29,842 nucleotides of DNA from positions 1 to 29,842 of the forward strand of contig DGAD01000005.1 of the NCBI GenBank assembly GCA_002382805.1, read 5' to 3'. A program made the position numbers and the translations under genes. Source of the stretch: Clostridiales bacterium UBA4039. GTDB taxonomy: Bacteria; Bacillota; Clostridia; Lachnospirales; Vallitaleaceae. This document shows, in pieces, positions 26,009 to 29,842 of the stretch. The notes beneath the pieces were generated by a model. The model made no database searches. It had not been told where the DNA came from and saw only the letters and a program-made list of their open reading frames with translations. The number at the start of each line of letters is the position of its first letter. Position 1 is the stretch's first letter.

Positions 26009-26017
26009 TGATTACAA
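26003..26017. promoter_or_regulatory. PerR/Fur-type box
   Basis: TTGTAATGATTACAA is a perfect 7-1-7 palindrome that differs from the PerR consensus TTATAATNATTATAA only by one symmetrical base per arm. It overlaps the -35 of P1 and the 3' end of the upstream hydrolase gene. The regulator encoded at 10.2 kb is the obvious candidate. Confidence 0.7.
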
Positions 26018-26686
26018 AAAACTTTTTACAACCTTATTAAATATGGAAGGATTTTTATATGCAACAAAGTGATCTCCTTCAAGAATAGATAAACGCGCAT
26101 CGGGTATCAAATCACAAATCAACTGCGTATGTTTCTTCTTAATCATATCTCGAGTCCCTGCAATAACAAGCGTCTTAGCTTTAATTGCACTTAATTCATG
26201 AGGGTCAATATTAGGGTCATGGACCATAAGTCTAAATAACTCTGCCATATGCTTGGCTTTTTTATTAAAAAAAGCCAACGGGCACATTACCCAATACATC
26301 AACGTAATAGGAACTTGATAGATTGGTCTTACCCCCTTTGCAGATAGATTGGACCCATTAAGAATCAATTTGTCCACTCGATTCGGATACATCATGGCAA
26401 ACAACGTTGCAATATTACCCCCATCTGAAAAACCTAATAGATGGGCTTTTTCTATATCATGTTCTTCAAAAAAAGCATATAGGTCTTTTACAAATTGTCG
26501 AATGGTAAATGGTGCTTCTCCTCGAGGGCTTTTGCCGTGCCCTCTGGTATCAATTGCAATCACGTGATAACCGTGCTTAAAATAGTCTATTTGATGTGTA
26601 AAGTACGAATGATCTTCTCCATTCCCATGAAGTAGAATCAATACTTCCCCTTTTCCCGCTTCTTCATAATATAGATTAATCTTCAT
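26012..26686 (-). CDS. Alpha/beta hydrolase
   Basis: A 224-residue cytoplasmic alpha/beta-hydrolase fold enzyme. The oxyanion HGNGED is at residues 20-25. The nucleophile elbow GFSDGGN carries S87, the acid is D180 (AGTRDMI) and the histidine is H206 (EGDHFVAY), so the triad is complete. The substrate is unknown. Its ATG overlaps the end of the upstream gene by 11 bases behind GAGGGAGAGG, so it is the last gene of a three-hydrolase operon. Its own 3' end contains the PerR-like box of the next transcription unit. Confidence 0.88.
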   Translation of the reverse strand: MKINLYYEEAGKGEVLILLHGNGEDHSYFTHQIDYFKHGYHVIAIDTRGHGKSPRGEAPFTIRQFVKDLYAFFEEHDIEKAHLLGFSDGGNIATLFAMMYPNRVDKLILNGSNLSAKGVRPIYQVPITLMYWVMCPLAFFNKKAKHMAELFRLMVHDPNIDPHELSAIKAKTLVIAGTRDMIKKKHTQLICDLIPDARLSILEGDHFVAYKNPSIFNKVVKSFL

Positions 26687-27593
26687 CCTCTCCCTCTAAA
26701 AAATCTTTAACAAGAGCTGTATAATTGGGTGAAAATTCATGCCCCAAATGCTCTATCCATTGTTTTGAAACCTTAACACCATCGAATTTTAACTTCTGGT
26801 ATAGTCTTAGGCTTTGGTCAAAGCAATCACGATCATCCTTGCCACACATAATGAATACTCTTGTCTTCTTAGACCTTAGTGCTAAGGTCAACTCTTCAAG
26901 CGAGGCATCGCTCAATGGAATCCATGGTGATTGAAGAATCAGTGTATCGCATTCAATTGCTTCATCCAACATAGCCTTTAAGATAACATGGCACCCAGCA
27001 GAAAATCCACATAGCACCGTCTCTTCATATTGGTGCCACATCGTGGATTCCAAGACTTTTTTTAATTGTTCTTCATCCGCTAGGTTATCTTCCCAGCGAT
27101 AGATTCCATAAGAATCAATATGTTTAGATTGTACATATTCGACTTGGTAACCTAACGCTTCTAAAAATCCCCAAGCATTTTGACTGTCTTGAATATTTTG
27201 TTGATTACCATGTAACGCCAAGGCTAGACAGTTTTTTTCCTTGGCATTCCATGTACAAATGGTCTGAGCTGATTTTTCCGCTTCATAAAAACGTTCGTCC
27301 GATATACTTTTACACCGCTTAAATCGCTCTGTATCCCGTATTTTATCTAGATCATCATCCTCAAACACTTGGGGGCGATACCATAACCCACGCTCTACAA
27401 TCGCCTCTTCAAGGTATGCAAGCGCTTCTTCATCCTTACCTATTATTGATGCTAGACAATACAAAAAGTTATAATACTGGGAGTCCAAGTGTTCCCATTG
27501 CCCACTATGATTTTTCAGATATAGATAGGCTTGTTCAGGACCTGTTTCTTCCAATAAATTCAAAGCGTGATTCAATGCATTTTCTTGGGTCAT
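26676..27593 (-). CDS. Alpha/beta hydrolase with helical repeat N-terminus
   Basis: A 305-residue protein. Residues 1-115 are helical and TPR-like (QAYLYLKNHSGQW... KDEEALAYLEEAIVERGLWYRP). Residues about 120-300 form an alpha/beta hydrolase: strand LALALHGNQQN, nucleophile elbow CGFSAGCH with S198, acid region CGKDDRDC (about D254), and H285 in EHLGHEFSP. All triad positions are present, so it is probably active; the substrate is unknown. AAGGAGG precedes the ATG. It lies 14 bases after the serine hydrolase gene and overlaps the next hydrolase gene. Confidence 0.8.
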   Translation of the reverse strand: MTQENALNHALNLLEETGPEQAYLYLKNHSGQWEHLDSQYYNFLYCLASIIGKDEEALAYLEEAIVERGLWYRPQVFEDDDLDKIRDTERFKRCKSISDERFYEAEKSAQTICTWNAKEKNCLALALHGNQQNIQDSQNAWGFLEALGYQVEYVQSKHIDSYGIYRWEDNLADEEQLKKVLESTMWHQYEETVLCGFSAGCHVILKAMLDEAIECDTLILQSPWIPLSDASLEELTLALRSKKTRVFIMCGKDDRDCFDQSLRLYQKLKFDGVKVSKQWIEHLGHEFSPNYTALVKDFLEGEDED

Positions 27594-27607
27594 CGTTACC
27601 TCCTTAT

Positions 27608-28579
27608 TTAAGACAGAAATGGTATAATCTCTTTTTGAATAAGTTCAATACGATCCTTTGCTCGTGGCATAAAACTTGATGCAATAGCAACTACAACACT
27701 AGTACGTGGACATATGTAGATTACATTACCGCCATCTCCAATTGCGGCATAAGCCGGAGAGTTTTCTTGGTCAAAAACCCACCATAGATAGCCATATGCT
27801 AATTCACCCCAGCTACTGTGCTGCCTAGTACTTTCCTCAATCCATGTCTGAGAAATCAAACGCTTTCCCTTCCATATCCCTTGATTTAAATACAATTGTC
27901 CAAGCTTTAGCATATCAACAGGTTTTAACGTTAACCCCCATCCTGCAGTATTGATTCCTTGAGGATCAACCACCCATTCATCCACATGCTTATTTTTCAA
28001 AAAATCTATATGTTCCTCTTTCGTATAGATATAGCGTCGAGCTGGTCTTTGAATATCCAATGGTCGGAATAAAAATTCCCAGGCAAAATCAACTACCGGC
28101 ATACCTGTTGCCTGTTCAAGAATACCGGATAAAATTTGAACTCCTACCGTAGAATACTTAAAGGTTCCTACCTCTTTTTTCCCTCCCAGTAAATCTAGCG
28201 CTGCTTTTGTCCAATCCTCACTAGAATATACTTTTGTATATGGTTCATATTGATACTTATAGGGGGCTGTCATCGTCAAAAGATCATAGATTGTGACTTC
28301 ATAGATTCTTTTTTCTCGTCTTTTGACAACGTATTCCGGGAAAAAATCCAAAACCTTCTGGCGAACATCTATTATCGCTCCTTGATCGATAGCAATACCG
28401 ATAAGCATAGACAAAACACTTTTTGTAACCGATGCCACATGAACGTTATCTTCTCGTCTATACCCCCGATAATACTGCTCGTACAGGCACTCTTCTCCTT
28501 GTGTAATAACTATTCCTGTCATGTTATGATACTCTTGTTTTATAAGGTTATCTAAAGACTTCCATTGATATCGTCGCAT
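27608..28579 (-). CDS. Serine hydrolase of the beta-lactamase/PBP (class C, AmpC-like) family
   Basis: A 323-residue serine hydrolase. The SxxK motif is S50-V-T-K53 (HVASVTKSVLSML). The second motif is Y142-S-T (FKYSTVGVQIL), a variant of YxN. GDGGNVIYI near the C-terminus replaces the usual KTG-type triad. Relatives include esterases and D-amino-acid peptidases, so beta-lactamase activity should not be assumed. No signal peptide is visible. No good ribosome site precedes the ATG at 28579, and an in-frame stop lies only four codons upstream, so the exact start is uncertain. First gene of the three-hydrolase operon. Confidence 0.85.
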   Translation of the reverse strand: MRRYQWKSLDNLIKQEYHNMTGIVITQGEECLYEQYYRGYRREDNVHVASVTKSVLSMLIGIAIDQGAIIDVRQKVLDFFPEYVVKRREKRIYEVTIYDLLTMTAPYKYQYEPYTKVYSSEDWTKAALDLLGGKKEVGTFKYSTVGVQILSGILEQATGMPVVDFAWEFLFRPLDIQRPARRYIYTKEEHIDFLKNKHVDEWVVDPQGINTAGWGLTLKPVDMLKLGQLYLNQGIWKGKRLISQTWIEESTRQHSSWGELAYGYLWWVFDQENSPAYAAIGDGGNVIYICPRTSVVVAIASSFMPRAKDRIELIQKEIIPFLS

Positions 28580-28656
28580 AAAATATCGTTATTTTTTCTA
28601 CGTAGATTCCTTGGTTTATATGTTACCAAGAAATAACTTCCTCCTCTTCTCGTCAT

Positions 28657-28672
28657 TTAGATCTTGATCTAA
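28657..28672. promoter_or_regulatory. Palindromic operator candidate at the hydrolase-operon start site
   Basis: TTAGATCTTGATCTAA consists of perfect 7-bp arms with a 2-base centre. It sits at the expected transcription start of the promoter at 28677-28705, the classic position of a repressor site. No regulator gene is adjacent. Confidence 0.5.
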
Positions 28673-28676
28673 GTTG

Positions 28677-28705
28677 AGTCTAACCCAATATAAAATGTAT
28701 TTCAA
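28677..28705 (-). promoter_or_regulatory. Promoter of the three-hydrolase operon
   Basis: Minus-strand TTGAAA (28700-28705), 17 bases, TAGACT (28677-28682). The leader to the annotated start is about 90 bases. Confidence 0.6.
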
Positions 28706-28721
28706 GCAAACTTTTAAAAGA

Positions 28722-29579
28722 TTATCTTTTCTTTTCTAAAGTTGCAATGACAAGCTGAGGGCGGTTATTAATACGCAAAGGAAAAAGGCTATTGCCTAAA
28801 CCTCGACTGACAATCATCTGACCTGAATCTTTCGAATATAGACCATTAGCATATTTTGGGGAAAACCCTTGATGCGGGGCTAATATCGGACCAACCAAAG
28901 GAAGACGAATCTGACCTCCGTGGGCATGACCGCTAAGGGTCAAGTCAATGCCTTGATCTACATATATTTCAAACATCTCAGGACGATGGGATAGCAAAAT
29001 CGTATAAGGATCTTCAGGTTTTATTAAGGATGTCAACGTACGCTTCATATAATGCGCATCGGATTCTTCTTGATTGTCTTTTTCAAAGAGGGGATCATTG
29101 ACACCTACAAGTCTTATCTGCTCTTCTTGATGTTCAAGCGTTATCCCTTCATTATCTAGCATGACAACACCCGCTTGAAGCATATCTTGCTTAAGTTTAT
29201 CAAACGCTGTGCTAACACGTGCTTCATGATTTCCCGTAACATAATAAACTGGAGCGATACTCACAGCTCCATTGACAAATTCCATCGCAATCTCTACATC
29301 CGTACTATAAGAATCAATAAGGTCTCCAGTAATAACAATAATATCTGGCACCTCTTTTTTAATCGCTTTTAACAAAGCTTCTTGGTTAGCATCAAATTGC
29401 GTATTGTGCAAATCCGATACGTGAGCTATGGAAAATCCTTCAAAGCTTTTAGGTAAATCCTTGCTTCTTGCAGTTATATAAGTTAATTGAATCGAAGTGT
29501 TCCCCCAATATAGCCATGCGCTCAAGATAATAAGTAACACTACACCAATGGTTAGTCTTCTATTGTTTATATTAATCAT
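28722..29579 (-). CDS. Membrane-anchored metallophosphoesterase (YkuE/YaeI-like)
   Basis: A 285-residue calcineurin-like phosphoesterase with an N-terminal membrane anchor (about residues 9-26) that places the enzyme outside the membrane. The metal motifs appear in order: D56-x-H58 (SDLHNT), GD86LID, GN117HE, LLSHRPE and SGHAHGGQIRLP. YaeI/YkuE-type members act on membrane-linked substrates such as lipid A precursors or related phosphodiesters; the substrate here is unknown. GGAG lies seven bases before the ATG. It is the first gene beyond the CRISPR array and seems unrelated to it. Confidence 0.92.
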   Translation of the reverse strand: MININNRRLTIGVVLLIILSAWLYWGNTSIQLTYITARSKDLPKSFEGFSIAHVSDLHNTQFDANQEALLKAIKKEVPDIIVITGDLIDSYSTDVEIAMEFVNGAVSIAPVYYVTGNHEARVSTAFDKLKQDMLQAGVVMLDNEGITLEHQEEQIRLVGVNDPLFEKDNQEESDAHYMKRTLTSLIKPEDPYTILLSHRPEMFEIYVDQGIDLTLSGHAHGGQIRLPLVGPILAPHQGFSPKYANGLYSKDSGQMIVSRGLGNSLFPLRINNRPQLVIATLEKKR

Positions 29580-29681
29580 GTCTTACTCCGTTTCACAATT
29601 TTGCGCGTAGGTTTTTGTTGGTATATTCTGTATGACTGTTCCAGTAAGTCCTGGATTATGGAACGTATTAGCTTTCAACAG

Positions 29682-29842
29682 ATTTCAATACATCGTATGT
29701 TACGGTTCAACACGGGAATGACTTTCCATACTCGAGCGTTATTTTCATTTCAATACATCGTATGTTACTGTTCAACGTTACTGTTCAACTAAAATAAGTA
29801 TATCACATGGCGATTTCAATACATCGTATGTTACTGTTCAAC
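29682..29842 (-). CRISPR. CRISPR array, leader-distal end (runs off the right edge)
   Basis: Three 30-bp repeats lie at 29682-29711, 29747-29776 and 29813-29842, with spacers of 35 and 36 bp. Read on the minus strand, each repeat starts GTTGAAC and ends ATTGAAAT, the 8-base 5' handle seen in type I-B (and some type III) arrays cut by Cas6. The leftmost repeat has one substitution, as expected for the oldest repeat at the leader-distal end. Leader and cas genes should therefore lie to the right of the window. The last repeat ends exactly at the window edge. Confidence 0.9.

Noticed and set aside
27608..28579. Antibiotic-resistance beta-lactamase
   Set aside because: Only the SxxK motif is standard; the second and third motifs are variant and there is no signal peptide, so a resistance role is not supported.
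28553..28656. A small minus-strand ORF (34 codons, starting MTRRGGSYF) overlapping the start of the serine hydrolase gene
   Set aside because: There is no ribosome site before its ATG; the AGGAGG there lies inside the ORF. It is probably chance, though it leaves the hydrolase start unexplained.

Overview
The window looks like chromosome from a low-GC, anaerobic Gram-positive bacterium of the Clostridia, probably Lachnospirales-like. Evidence: AT-rich DNA, strong AGGAGG ribosome sites, sigma-A type promoters, pyruvate formate-lyase, several rubredoxin/rubrerythrin proteins and B. subtilis-like regulatory elements (PurR boxes, a PerR-type box). The species cannot be named from sequence alone. 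Almost all genes lie on the minus strand; only msrA, prfC and a small membrane protein (20.1-22.7 kb) are on the plus strand.

Layout from left to right. 0-1.3 kb: purK with a promoter and a probable PurR operator. 1.4-4.6 kb: an MmcQ/YjbR protein, then an M29-like aminopeptidase translationally coupled to a single-pass membrane protein. 4.7-6.5 kb: a radical SAM protein overlapping a GME-fold-like protein. 6.6-8.7 kb: a flotillin/NfeD membrane-microdomain operon. 8.8-10.8 kb: rubredoxin (too short for usual ORF cut-offs), a PerR-type regulator and a CoA-disulfide reductase/NADH oxidase. 10.9-14.3 kb: a PreP-type M16C protease coupled to free methionine-R-sulfoxide reductase. 14.6-19.9 kb: purH, pflB and an NCS2 purine permease; a ZTP riboswitch (pfl motif) with its own terminator precedes pflB and probably controls both pflB and purH. 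20.1-22.7 kb: msrA, prfC and a DUF4870/Tic20-like protein. 22.8-23.25 kb: a glutathione peroxidase. 23.3-23.8 kb: a gene-free stretch with a plus-strand promoter and a terminator, a candidate non-coding RNA. 23.8-25.9 kb: a DsrE-like protein, a ferredoxin-rubrerythrin fusion and a double-rubredoxin protein behind a PerR-like box. 26.0-28.6 kb: three hydrolases in one operon. 28.7-29.6 kb: a membrane-anchored metallophosphoesterase. 29.68 kb to the end: the leader-distal end of a CRISPR array that continues past the right edge.

Two themes tie the genes together. The first is purine supply: PurK, PurH, the purine permease and PFL, a source of formate for 10-formyl-THF, are marked by PurR-like boxes and a ZTP riboswitch. 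The second is defence of an anaerobe against oxygen and peroxide: PerR, rubredoxins, rubrerythrin, NADH oxidase, GPx, MsrA and fRMsr. The least ordinary items are the in-frame ferredoxin-rubrerythrin fusion with a well-placed internal ribosome site, the two candidate non-coding RNAs, and an aberrant CRISPR spacer that carries 13 bp of repeat.
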